DNA of 33,415 bases from Nesterenkonia sp. F (GCF_000220985.1 NZ_AFRW01000020.1:1-33415), one strand, 5' to 3'; counted from the stretch's first letter, positions 19,308 to 27,068 are shown. Notes: generated by a model not told the origin, from the sequence alone. A program made the numbers and translations.

Positions 19308-20711
19308 ATGGCCACGACCTATGCCGAGCGGTTCACCGTCGTGGACCTCGACGACCCCGACACCCTCGAGTCCTCCGCGACGGCGCTGAAGACGGCGACG
19401 GCCGACGTCGACGAGTCCATGGGGCGGGCCTCCCGCACCTGGGGCGGGCTGGAGCATTCGTACCGGGCGCCGGAGGCCGGGGAGCTGCTGACCGTGCTGC
19501 AGCCGGCCACGAGCCGGACGGCGGAGCTGGCGCGCGCCGGCGGGGAAGCCGAGTCCGCCGTGCGCACCTACGCGGAGGCCGTTCGGGAGATGCAGACGAC
19601 GCGGCGGGTGCTGCTGGCCGACATCGAGACCTTCCAGACGCAGGGCGTCGAGGGAGCCGCCGAGGACGACTGGGCGGCGCGGGAGGAACGCATCGCCGAG
19701 CTGCAGCGCCGGTGCCAGGAGCTGGCCGAATCGAAGGACGAGGCGCAGAACGCGTGCGCGGCGGCGCTCGGGGCGATCACCACCAGCGCCTCGCTGCCGC
19801 GGGGGAGCCGGCAGGAGGTGTCGACGGCGGAGACTGCCGAGGAGGTCGAGGCTCCGGCGCAGTCGCCGGAGGACTGGCTGGTGGAGTCCCTCGGCGTCAC
19901 TCCGGGCGAGAACTTCGGCGGCACCTGGACGGATGCGCTCTCCTTCGCCGCGTCGAAGGGGCTCATGGCGACGGGTGCGGTCGCCGACTCGCTGAAGCAT
20001 TCCTGGTCCGAGGTGAGGCCGCGGCAGGGCTGGGCGCCCGAGTGGGCGAAGAACACCGCCGCCCGCGGAGAACGCGGGACCAAGCTGGTGCAGAAGGTGA
20101 CCGGCTGGGACGCCCGCCAGGTGACCAACAGCGGGCAGTGGCTCGCGAAGAACTCCGCGCAGAATCCCTACCGGCGGCCGCAGGGCTTCCGCGACGGGGC
20201 CAAGGCCCTGCGGAGCCGCTTCTTCGCGAACTTCAACACGGACAACCTGACTCCGAAGGCTGGGAAAGCCGGGGCGTTCAGCACGGCGAGCAAGGTGAGC
20301 AGCTTCGCGACCAAGGCCGGTGGTGGCCTCACCTTCATCACCGGCACCGTGGGACAGTGGAACGAGGACAGCGCCGAGCACCCACAGATGAAGGGCGGGG
20401 AGAAACTTGCTCGGTCTTTCACAGTCGGCGGCGGCGCGGCCGTCGGCGGATGGGCCGGGGCGAAGGCAGGAGCTGCCGCCGGAGCTGCGATCGGGTCGCT
20501 GTTCCCTGGGCCGGGGACTGCGATTGGTGCCGTTGCCGGGGGCATCATCGGCGGAATCGCTGGAAGCACTCTCGGCAAGGAAGCGGCGGAAGTCGTAAAA
20601 GAGGGCGTCGGCGACGTCGCGGCAGGGGCGCAGGATTTCGTGGAGGACACCTCTGCGCGCATCGCCGAGGGGGCGAAAGACACATGGGACGCTGTCACAT
20701 CGGTGTTCTGA
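19308..20711 (+). CDS. Putative T7SS effector with C-terminal glycine-zipper domain
   Basis: Protein of 467 residues in three parts. Residues 1-155 are helical: W45-G-G47 in a predicted turn (SRTWGGLEHSYRAPE), then a long coiled-coil-like stretch to about 155, like the N-terminal targeting domain of WXG/LXG substrates. Residues 155-370 are hydrophilic and of no recognised family. Residues about 373-424 form a dense glycine zipper (GGGAAVGGWAGAKAGAAAGA, then GPGTAIGAVAGGIIGGIAGS), a membrane-inserting motif found in pore-forming toxins and bacteriocins, followed by an amphipathic helix to the end. No signal peptide. Two small membrane proteins follow (immunity candidates). A membrane-acting interbacterial effector is my inference; a structural or lysis-related membrane protein is possible. 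No nuclease, NADase or protease motif is seen. Confidence 0.6.
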   Translation: MATTYAERFTVVDLDDPDTLESSATALKTATADVDESMGRASRTWGGLEHSYRAPEAGELLTVLQPATSRTAELARAGGEAESAVRTYAEAVREMQTTRRVLLADIETFQTQGVEGAAEDDWAAREERIAELQRRCQELAESKDEAQNACAAALGAITTSASLPRGSRQEVSTAETAEEVEAPAQSPEDWLVESLGVTPGENFGGTWTDALSFAASKGLMATGAVADSLKHSWSEVRPRQGWAPEWAKNTAARGERGTKLVQKVTGWDARQVTNSGQWLAKNSAQNPYRRPQGFRDGAKALRSRFFANFNTDNLTPKAGKAGAFSTASKVSSFATKAGGGLTFITGTVGQWNEDSAEHPQMKGGEKLARSFTVGGGAAVGGWAGAKAGAAAGAAIGSLFPGPGTAIGAVAGGIIGGIAGSTLGKEAAEVVKEGVGDVAAGAQDFVEDTSARIAEGAKDTWDAVTSVF

Positions 20712-20759
20712 CTCCTTGAATCAGCAGAAACTCGACGAGAGCAAAGTGAGGAGACAAGG

Positions 20760-21170
20760 GTGAGCTTCGCTCTATGGTTCATCGGACTGCTGGTGTGCCC
20801 GGTGCTGACAGCATGGTTCATCGTCTACCCGCGCATCATCAGTGACGCTCATTGGTATGGCTGGATCTCGGAACGTCTGTACTTGTATGCCTTCCCTCCA
20901 TTCTTCGCGATGGCGTCGGTGGCATGCGCGTATCGAGTGTCCGAGGTGTGGGGGATCAGCTGGCCGACGTGGTTGGAGCAGGTGACGATGGGAACAACCG
21001 GTTTCCTCATGCTCTGCGGTTTCTTCGCCACGATGGGCGTGCCAGTGCCGCCGTTCCTCACCCCGAAATGGGTGCGTGAGCGGCGGAAGCAGGATCGGGA
21101 AGAGCGTCGACGGCGCCGTGAGGCGAAGAGGGCGGCGAAGAAGGCTGGAACCGTGGCGAATCATGGGTGA
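20760..21170 (+). CDS. Small membrane protein, candidate immunity protein (paralogue 1)
   Basis: Protein of 136 residues with three hydrophobic stretches (about residues 3-23, 42-58 and 79-97) and a strongly basic C-terminal tail from about residue 103 (KWVRERRKQDREERRRRR) that should stay in the cytoplasm. No known family recognised. GTG start with GAGGAGA seven bases upstream. It lies 48 bases after the glycine-zipper gene and is followed 33 bases later by a close paralogue. Position and topology fit an immunity protein against a membrane-acting toxin. Codon use is less G/C-biased here than in neighbours (ATTGGTATGG, TTGTATGCC), suggesting recent acquisition. Function is inference. Confidence 0.65.
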   Translation: MSFALWFIGLLVCPVLTAWFIVYPRIISDAHWYGWISERLYLYAFPPFFAMASVACAYRVSEVWGISWPTWLEQVTMGTTGFLMLCGFFATMGVPVPPFLTPKWVRERRKQDREERRRRREAKRAAKKAGTVANHG

Positions 21171-21203
21171 GCCACGGTGTGAAGCGAAAGCAGGCGACCG
21201 ACG

Positions 21204-21608
21204 GTGAGCACCGTCCTGTGGTTCATCGCCATGGTGGTGTGTCCGGTGGTCACGGTGTGGTCCGTCATCTACCCGCGCCTGATCACGGACGCGCATTGGT
21301 ACGGCTGGTTCTCAGAACGCTTGTACTTGTACGCCTTTCCGCCGTTCTTCGGCCTGGCCTCCGTCGTCAGTGCTTCGAAAGTCTTTGAAGCTTGGGGGCT
21401 TCCATGGCCTGAGTGGCTGGAGAAGTGGACGATCGGCCCGTTGGCGTTCCTCATGATCTGCGGCTTCTTCGCCACTATGGGCGTGCCCGTCCCGCCCTTC
21501 CTCACCCCGAAATGGGTGCGCGAGCGGCGCAAGCAGGATCGGGAGGAGCGTCGCCGTCGTCGCCGGGAGAAGAAGGCCGCAGCGCGGCAGAACGAGCAGA
21601 TCACCTGA
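21204..21608 (+). CDS. Small membrane protein, candidate immunity protein (paralogue 2)
   Basis: Protein of 134 residues, paralogous to the preceding gene with the same three hydrophobic stretches and the same arginine-rich tail. It starts at GTG with only a weak ribosome site (AGGCGA), which suggests translation coupled to or reinitiated from the upstream copy. Differences cluster between residues 55 and 85 (for example SKVFEAWGLPWPEWLEKW against YRVSEVWGISWPTWLEQV), the part most likely to meet a partner protein. Duplicated, diverged immunity genes are common beside polymorphic toxins and can protect against variant toxins. No family recognised. Confidence 0.63.
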   Translation: MSTVLWFIAMVVCPVVTVWSVIYPRLITDAHWYGWFSERLYLYAFPPFFGLASVVSASKVFEAWGLPWPEWLEKWTIGPLAFLMICGFFATMGVPVPPFLTPKWVRERRKQDREERRRRRREKKAAARQNEQIT

Positions 21609-21658
21609 AGACCGCCGGAGACGATCAGCCGGCACCCTGAACGGATGAACGGAGCAGC

Positions 21659-22159
21659 ATGGACGCATCGCAGCGGCTCGAGCACCCGCAGTTCGCCGCG
21701 GCCCTGGAGATCCCGCAGCGTTGGGAGGTCGACCTCAGCGGGATCGGCGACGGGCTGGTCATCGTCGGCGACGACCGGCCGTGGAGCATGGGCTTCGTGC
21801 CCACCGTGGTCTTCACCCAGGCGCCGCTGGGCCAGGAGCACAGCACCGATCCGGCCGCGGTGTTGGATTCCCAGCGGATCGTCGAGTCCACGCTCGCCGA
21901 ACAGCTGCGCGACCTCCGGCCGTTGCACCTCGACGTCGACACCTTCGGCTTCCTCGGCGAGCAGCAGGTCCACGGCGTCATGCGCGTCGCGTCCTACACC
22001 ACCGCCGAGGCCGTGCCGGTGATGATGCACCAGTGGGTGGCCCGCTGCGTCGGCGTCGAGCTCTCCATGACCGTCACCTATCCGACCGTCGACATGCCGA
22101 CCTGGTCCGAGGGCGGCTGGTCGCTGGCCAACACGCTCGAGTGGACGGGGGTCTCCTGA
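21659..22159 (+). CDS. Mog1/PsbP/DcrB-fold (LpqN-like) cytosolic protein, candidate chaperone
   Basis: Protein of 166 residues. The pattern resembles the DUF1795/LpqN-like fold: IPQRWEVDL near the start (P.GW), GFVPTVVFTQAPL (the N.VV..... strand), a helix around DSQRIVESTLAEQL, FGFLGEQQVHGVMRVASY (the G..G....Y strand), MHQWVARCVGVELSMTVTYP. Mycobacterial LpqN has a lipobox, but this protein has no signal peptide and should be cytosolic. In type VI secretion the cytosolic Eag proteins of the same fold chaperone effectors with membrane segments, which is a tempting parallel to the adjacent glycine-zipper protein. That comparison is inference. It overlaps the next gene by one base (TGATG), so the two are coupled. 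Confidence 0.55.
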   Translation: MDASQRLEHPQFAAALEIPQRWEVDLSGIGDGLVIVGDDRPWSMGFVPTVVFTQAPLGQEHSTDPAAVLDSQRIVESTLAEQLRDLRPLHLDVDTFGFLGEQQVHGVMRVASYTTAEAVPVMMHQWVARCVGVELSMTVTYPTVDMPTWSEGGWSLANTLEWTGVS

Positions 22160-22935
22160 TGGAGCAGCACAGTCCGAAGGAACAGCGCAGCATCGCACGG
22201 CTCGGCGCCGAGCAGCTGGACCAGCTCGCCGCCGCCCTCGGCTGGCTGGAGCCGGTCACCGTCCCCGAGCTCCGCGACCTCGACGGACAGCTCCTCGTGA
22301 GCGACGGCCGCCCCGCTCCCGAGTACGACCGCCTGATGCGCTCCTTCTCCGAGCAGCGCGCGGTGATCCTCGTCCAGCGTGTCGACTCCCAGGGGCGCGA
22401 GCGGAATACCACCATCCGGCTCAGTCCGCACGGCATGCTCTGGCAGGAGCCGCAGGACGACGGCTCCGTGCTGCTGCGCGGTGCGGCCGGCGGGACGCTC
22501 TACCCGGTGCTCATCGACTGGATGGGACTCGGTCCGCGCCCGGCCCCTGCTCACGGCGTCGTGCCCGCCGAGGTCCCGAAGGACCTGATGGTGCGGGCCG
22601 TGGACTTCTCCCAGGGACCCGACGGCCCGGCAGCCGCCCGGCACCAGGCCGCGGCGGCCGTGCGCGGACAGTCACCGCAGATCGCTGACGACCTGGAGGC
22701 CGGCCAGGCCGACGTCGTCGTGCTGGCGGCCGAGTGGGACGACGGCGCGGGCGGGGCGCAGGCCCGCCTGATGGGGGTCGACACTCCGGCCGGGATGCTC
22801 GTCCACTCCGCCGAACGGCGGTTCCTCGGCGAGAAGCACCTGCTCGAGCCGGCCCCGGCCTGGGTGGTCTGGCACATGACCGTGGCCTCCCTGCCCGGGG
22901 GCGAGGACATCGCCCGCTGGGGCCAGCACGCCTGA
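22159..22935 (+). CDS. Uncharacterised protein, possibly EspG-like ESX-associated
   Basis: Soluble protein of 258 residues with no signal peptide or membrane helix. I do not recognise a firm family. The N-terminal helix LGAEQLDQLAAALGW, the middle pattern APEYDRLMRSFSEQRAVILVQRVDSQG, and strand-rich TTIRLSPHGMLWQEPQDDG followed by VLIDWMGLGPRPAPAHG look like the layout of EspG proteins (L....L..L.RP...V......G.........G....V........L...LG..P). EspG proteins are cytosolic chaperones of ESX substrates. Given the ESX-like genes upstream and tight coupling to the Mog1-like gene, a chaperone or secretion-adaptor role is possible. The assignment is weak. Its 3' end is convergent with the citrate transporter, only 15 bases away, with no obvious terminator. 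Confidence 0.5.
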   Translation: MEQHSPKEQRSIARLGAEQLDQLAAALGWLEPVTVPELRDLDGQLLVSDGRPAPEYDRLMRSFSEQRAVILVQRVDSQGRERNTTIRLSPHGMLWQEPQDDGSVLLRGAAGGTLYPVLIDWMGLGPRPAPAHGVVPAEVPKDLMVRAVDFSQGPDGPAAARHQAAAAVRGQSPQIADDLEAGQADVVVLAAEWDDGAGGAQARLMGVDTPAGMLVHSAERRFLGEKHLLEPAPAWVVWHMTVASLPGGEDIARWGQHA

Positions 22936-22950
22936 AGACCGGCCCCGGCG

Positions 22951-24453
22951 TCAGGACCAGCTGATCAGGCCCAGCGCCAGGCTGACGGCCAGCACCAGGA
23001 CGCTGAAGATCCACATGGGGAAAAACGAGTATCGGAAGTGCTTGCCCATGTCGAGGTTCGCCAGACCGAGCCCCAACCACATCGAGGCGTTGAAGGGGCT
23101 CAGGTAGGTGCCGATCACGTTGCCGACGATCACCGTCTGGGTGATGGCCAGCGTGCTCACCCCGGCGTCGGAGCCGATGCCCTCGACCAGCGGCAGCAGC
23201 GCGAAGTAGTGCGCGTCGGTGGAGAACAGCAGCTCCAGGGGCAGGCCGACGGCGCCGACGATCAGGTGCAGCTGGGGCAGCAGGGCCTCCGGCAGCACCC
23301 CGATCGCCGCCGAGGCCAGCGCCTCGAGCATGCCGGACTCGGACATGATGCCCAGGAAGCAGCCGGCGGCGAAGATGATCGAGCCGGTGCCCAGCGCGCT
23401 GCCGCCGTGGGCGCGGATGCGGGCCATCTGGTCGGAGACCCGCGGATAGTTCAGCACCAGCGCGCCGGAGAGTGCGACCATGAAGGCCAGCGACGGCGGC
23501 ACCACCTGCGAGATCAGCGCGGCGATGACCAGCACGACCAGTGCGGCGTTCATCCACAGCGGGCGGCGGGCGGCGTTCTCGTCGACCGGGTTGCCGACGT
23601 CGGAGGAGCCGGCGTCTGAGGAGCCGCCGTCGTCCGGAGTCTCGGCGGCGGACTCGTCGGCCACGCCGCGGGTGATCGCGGAGTTCGAGGAGGTGAACCG
23701 ATCCCGGCCGGCCGATCCGTCCGAGGAAACGGCTCCCGCGTCGGTCGCGTCGACAGTGTCGAGCGAGCCGGAGGAGCTGCCGACGCCGACGGCCGCGCCG
23801 ACCAGCTCGGGGTCGTCGGCGGCCACCAGCGCGCGCGTCTCCAGCCGCTTCTTCTCCCGGATGCCCAGGAGCACAGCCATGGCGACCAGGAGCACCAGCG
23901 CGACGCCCTGGACCGGGATCAGCGAGATCCACAGGTCCACCGGGTCCATGCCGGTGACGCTGGCGGCACGCCCGGTCGGACCGCCCCAGGGCAGCATGTT
24001 CAGGATGCCCATGCTGGTCGAGACCAGCAGGAAGAGCAGGTACGGGCTCATGCCCAGGTGCCGGTAGAGCGGCAGCAGCGCCGGCAGGGTGATCAGGTAC
24101 GTCGACGCGCCGGCGCCGTCGAGGTGGCACACCGCCCCGAGCAGGACGGTTCCCACGCAGACGGCGATCACATTGCCGCCGGTGAGCTTGACCGTCGCCC
24201 GGATCAGCGGGTTGAACAGGCCGACGTCGTTCATCACCCCGAAGAACAGGATCGCGAAGATCAGCATCACCGCGACGTCGGCGACGTCGGCGAGCCCGGT
24301 GTCGAAGAACTCGCTGATCTCTCCGGGGCCGAACCCGGCGATCAGAGCTCCGGTGATAGGGATGACGGTCAGGCCGACCACCGGGGCGATGCGCCCCAGG
24401 ATCAGCAGCGTGGTCATGCAGACGATGACGGCGAGGCCGACGATGCTCAGCAT
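22951..24453 (-). CDS. CitMHS-family (divalent cation-)citrate:H+ symporter
   Basis: Membrane transporter of 500 residues with about twelve hydrophobic segments. Family features include ILGRIAPVVGLTVIPITGALIAGF, LIFAILFFGVMNDVGLFNPLI, CHLDGAGASTYLITLPALLPLYRHLGM and MLPWGGPTGRAASV in the first half, and LLFSTDAHYFALLPLVEG and GNVIGTYLSPFNASMWLGLGLA in the second (quoted in parts only), as in Bacillus CitM/CitH, which import citrate with Mg2+ or Ca2+. It is longer than the usual 430-440 because of an acidic, Ser/Asp-rich cytoplasmic insertion of about 90 residues (about 205-295) between the halves. ATG 24453 has GGAGG four to eight bases upstream; the frame is open much further upstream but that is not transporter-like. 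Divergent from a citrate-type two-component system, which probably controls it. Confidence 0.88.
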   Translation of the reverse strand: MLSIVGLAVIVCMTTLLILGRIAPVVGLTVIPITGALIAGFGPGEISEFFDTGLADVADVAVMLIFAILFFGVMNDVGLFNPLIRATVKLTGGNVIAVCVGTVLLGAVCHLDGAGASTYLITLPALLPLYRHLGMSPYLLFLLVSTSMGILNMLPWGGPTGRAASVTGMDPVDLWISLIPVQGVALVLLVAMAVLLGIREKKRLETRALVAADDPELVGAAVGVGSSSGSLDTVDATDAGAVSSDGSAGRDRFTSSNSAITRGVADESAAETPDDGGSSDAGSSDVGNPVDENAARRPLWMNAALVVLVIAALISQVVPPSLAFMVALSGALVLNYPRVSDQMARIRAHGGSALGTGSIIFAAGCFLGIMSESGMLEALASAAIGVLPEALLPQLHLIVGAVGLPLELLFSTDAHYFALLPLVEGIGSDAGVSTLAITQTVIVGNVIGTYLSPFNASMWLGLGLANLDMGKHFRYSFFPMWIFSVLVLAVSLALGLISWS

Positions 24454-24643
24454 GTGTCCTCCGATGCGAACGGTGCGGCGAGGATCCGGTCCCGGTGCGA
24501 GACTGTGACGTGGATCCCCGATGAGGTCTCCGACACATCCTGGGGGTGACGTGAGGCGGGTCACGGCGTTGTACACACAGCCGCGATAATGGTCATAGTG
24601 GTCACGCAGATCCGCAGGACGACCGACCGACGAGGGGAGGGGC
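24454..24643. promoter_or_regulatory. Divergent regulatory region, citrate transporter / two-component system
   Basis: This 190-base gap separates the divergent transporter and kinase genes. It holds an interrupted inverted repeat GTGAC-N9-GTCAC (24546-24564) and, on the plus strand, TTGTAC (24569-24574) 19 bases before CATAGT (24594-24599), with GATAAT (24585-24590) as an alternative -10. CitB/DcuR-type regulators bind A/T-rich direct repeats in relatives; I see no clear pair here. Confidence 0.35.
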
Positions 24644-26365
24644 ATGGCCGCACCACGCCGTCGTCGGCGCATCCCTCTGAGTCGCCGGCTCTTCCTGGTC
24701 AACGTCCTGCTGCTGGTCGGCATCGTGCTGGCGGTCGGAGCCCTGTGGTTCGTCCACGAGCGTCGGGAGGTCCACCAGGAGTACGAGCACCGGGCGATGA
24801 CCATGGCCGAGACGGTCGCGGCCATGCCGCAGGTGCGCGAGGACCTCACCGCCGAGGACCCCGCCGAGACGCTGGCGCCGCTGGCCGAGACGCTGCGGAA
24901 GGCCTCGGGCTTCCGCTACATCGTCATCGTCGACCGCCACGGCATCCGCCAGTCGCACCCGGTCGAGGAGGCCATCGGCAGGCCGCCGCACACCGACCCC
25001 ACCCCGGTGCTGGAGGGCGAGATCTGGACCGGCACCGAGCGCGGCCCCGCGGGGCTGACGCTGCGTGCTCGCGTGCCGGTCCGCGGCGACGACGGCGAGA
25101 CGGTGCTGGGCTACGTCTCCGCCGGGATCCTCGCCGGCGACGTGCGCGTGGCCTCGCGCGAAGACGTCCCCTACATCCTCGGCGTCTCCGGGCTGGTCCT
25201 GCTCCTCGGCGCGGCAGCGGCGCATCTGCTGGCCCGCCGCATCCGGGCCGATACCCGCGGGCTGGAGCCGGAGCAGATCGCCGAGCTGCTCGACAGCAGG
25301 GAGGCTCTGCTGCACGCCATCGGCGACGGCGTGCTGGCCCTCGACCATGACGGACGCATCGTGCTGGCGAATCCGCCGGCGCGCCGGCTGCTCGGACTGC
25401 CCGCGGACGACGCCGAGACGCTGGGGCGCTCGCCGCGCGAGCTGGGGCTCGACGAGGCGCTGGCCGTCGCCCTGGTCGACGGGCCGTCGAGCGGGTCGGC
25501 GGAGGATGCCGCCGGCGAGCGGGATCCGGACCGCGACGCCACCGACGCCGCCGACGCGGGCGAGCTGCTCGCCGCCGGGGATCGGATCCTGATCTGCCGC
25601 CGTCGTCGGGTGCGTCCTGAGGAGCCCGACGGCGGCACGGTGATCACGCTGCGCGACCAGACCGATCTGCGGCGGCTGGCCGAGCAGCTCGACGGCGCCC
25701 AGACGGTCACCCGCGGACTGCGCGTCCAGCGCCACGAGTTCGCCAACCGCATCCACACCGTCGCCGGCATGCTGGAGCTCGGCGCGGTCGAGCGGGCTCG
25801 CGCCTTCGTCGCCGAGCTGTCGGCCGAGACCACGCGCGACGGCGCCGAGATCGCCGCGCGGCTCGCCGACCCGGCGGTCGCCGCGCTGACGCTGGCGAAG
25901 GCCGCGCAGGCCGCCGAGCGGCAGACGGAATTCACCCTGACCGAGCTGAGCAGCCTGCCCGACGACCTCGATTCCGAGCTGCGCGACGACCTGCTGCTGA
26001 TCATCGGCAATCTGGTGGACAACGCGCTGGACGCCGCCGGCGCCGGCGGGCGGGTGGAGCTGCTCGTCCGCCAGCACGCGCTCGGCGGGGTCGACGGCGA
26101 CGTCGTCGAGGTCCGCGTGACCGACTCGGGGCCGGGACTGGCCGCCGGGGAGGATCAGGTCTTCGCCGCCGGGTTCAGCACCAAGACCGGAGCCGCCGCC
26201 GAGCGCGGCCTGGGACTGGCTCTGGTGCGTCAGGCCTGTCGACGGCGGGGCGGCGAAGTCGTCGTCGACGCCGAGGAGGAGACGATCTTCAGCGCCTATC
26301 TGCCCCGCGAGCCGTCGGCGGAGGACCGCGCGCCCGCATCCGCCGATCACCAGGAGGACCGATGA
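24644..26365 (+). CDS. CitA/DcuS/DpiB-family sensor histidine kinase
   Basis: Membrane sensor kinase of 573 residues. Layout: basic N-terminus, TM1 (about 16-37), periplasmic-type sensor domain (about 38-175), TM2 (about 176-197), cytoplasmic PAS (about 215-345) and a SPOB-type dimerisation domain with the phosphoacceptor H364 in RVQRHEFANRIHTVAGM, then the HATPase domain (LVDNALDAAG; DSGPGL; GLGLALVRQACRRRGG). The sensor domain contains R102-x-x-H105 after VDRHGI, the arrangement that binds citrate carboxylates in Klebsiella CitA. The neighbouring citrate transporter supports citrate or a similar tricarboxylate as ligand. The PAS domain has an acidic insertion (about 282-308). ATG with GAGGGGAGG upstream. 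It overlaps the regulator gene by four bases (ATGA). Confidence 0.92.
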   Translation: MAAPRRRRRIPLSRRLFLVNVLLLVGIVLAVGALWFVHERREVHQEYEHRAMTMAETVAAMPQVREDLTAEDPAETLAPLAETLRKASGFRYIVIVDRHGIRQSHPVEEAIGRPPHTDPTPVLEGEIWTGTERGPAGLTLRARVPVRGDDGETVLGYVSAGILAGDVRVASREDVPYILGVSGLVLLLGAAAAHLLARRIRADTRGLEPEQIAELLDSREALLHAIGDGVLALDHDGRIVLANPPARRLLGLPADDAETLGRSPRELGLDEALAVALVDGPSSGSAEDAAGERDPDRDATDAADAGELLAAGDRILICRRRRVRPEEPDGGTVITLRDQTDLRRLAEQLDGAQTVTRGLRVQRHEFANRIHTVAGMLELGAVERARAFVAELSAETTRDGAEIAARLADPAVAALTLAKAAQAAERQTEFTLTELSSLPDDLDSELRDDLLLIIGNLVDNALDAAGAGGRVELLVRQHALGGVDGDVVEVRVTDSGPGLAAGEDQVFAAGFSTKTGAAAERGLGLALVRQACRRRGGEVVVDAEEETIFSAYLPREPSAEDRAPASADHQEDR

Positions 26366-27048
26366 TCCGTGTGCTCATCGTCGACGACGACGCCCGCGTG
26401 GCCCAGAACCACCGGGAGCTGGTGGACTCGACGCCGGGCTTCGAGGTGGTCGACGTCGAGCACGCCGCCGCCTCGGCCGTGGCCGCCGTCCAGCGCCACG
26501 CCCCGGACCTGGTGCTGCTCGACCTCTTCCTCCCCGACCGCCCCGGGCTCGACGTGCTGCGCGAGATGCGCGGCCCCGGCCAGGCCACCGGCGCCGGGCT
26601 GGTCGACGTCGTCGTCATCACCGCGCTGCGCGAGGTCGCCCATGTGCGCACCGCCCTGCAGTCCGGTGCGCTGCACTATCTGCTCAAGCCCTTCCCGCTG
26701 GCCACGCTGCGCGAGGTGCTGGAGCGCTATGCGGCGATGCGGCGGGCCGCCGAGCGGCTGAGCACCGTCACCCAGGGCGACGTCGACCAGCTGGTCTCTC
26801 TGCTGCGGCCGGCCTCGTCGACGGCGTTGCCCAAGGGCCTGACCGCGACGACGGCGACGCTGGTCTCCGAGACGCTGCGCGACGCCGTCGGCGACCTCTC
26901 CGCCGCCGAGGTCTCCGCGGCGACGGGAGTCGCGCGGGTGACCGCTCGTCGCTACCTGGAGCATCTGTGCACCGAGGGGCGGGCCGAGCTGCGCCTGCAG
27001 TACGGCTCGGCCGGACGCCCCGAGCACCGATACCGCTGGGCGAGCTGA
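26362..27048 (+). CDS. CitB/DcuR/DpiA-family response regulator
   Basis: Response regulator of 228 residues, partner of the kinase it overlaps. The receiver has the acidic pocket D8-D10 (VDDDARVAQNH), phosphoacceptor D54 (VLLDLFLPDRPGLDVL), switch T87 (VVITALRE) and K109 (YLLKPF). After a linker, the C-terminal DNA-binding domain has a helix-turn-helix in AAEVSAATGVARVTARRYLEHL, followed by the winged segment LRLQYGSAGRPEHRYRW, as in DcuR/CitB. It should activate the divergent citrate transporter when citrate is present (inference from layout). Transcription probably ends in the GC-rich 165-base gap downstream, where I see a tandem repeat but no clear terminator hairpin. Confidence 0.93.
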   Translation: MIRVLIVDDDARVAQNHRELVDSTPGFEVVDVEHAAASAVAAVQRHAPDLVLLDLFLPDRPGLDVLREMRGPGQATGAGLVDVVVITALREVAHVRTALQSGALHYLLKPFPLATLREVLERYAAMRRAAERLSTVTQGDVDQLVSLLRPASSTALPKGLTATTATLVSETLRDAVGDLSAAEVSAATGVARVTARRYLEHLCTEGRAELRLQYGSAGRPEHRYRWAS

Positions 27049-27068
27049 CCGCGGGCCCCGCCCGTCCG

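Larger units (their letters stand above)
20760..21608 (+). repeat. Tandem gene duplication
   Basis: Two head-to-tail copies (20760-21170 and 21204-21608) encode proteins roughly three quarters identical by eye. Two blocks are near-identical: DAHWYGW-SERLYLYAFPPFF and the C-terminal 35 residues from CGFFATMG to the arginine tail. The third hydrophobic segment and the residue 55-85 region differ most. Confidence 0.9.

Noticed and set aside
19440-19480. Y52-x-x-x-E56 in the effector as its own T7SS secretion signal
   Set aside because: It follows the WGG turn directly instead of lying in a C-terminal helix, so the match to YxxxD/E is probably by chance.
20760-21608. The tandem pair as an assembly duplication
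   Set aside because: The copies differ at about a quarter of their residues and have different spacers, so they are true paralogues.
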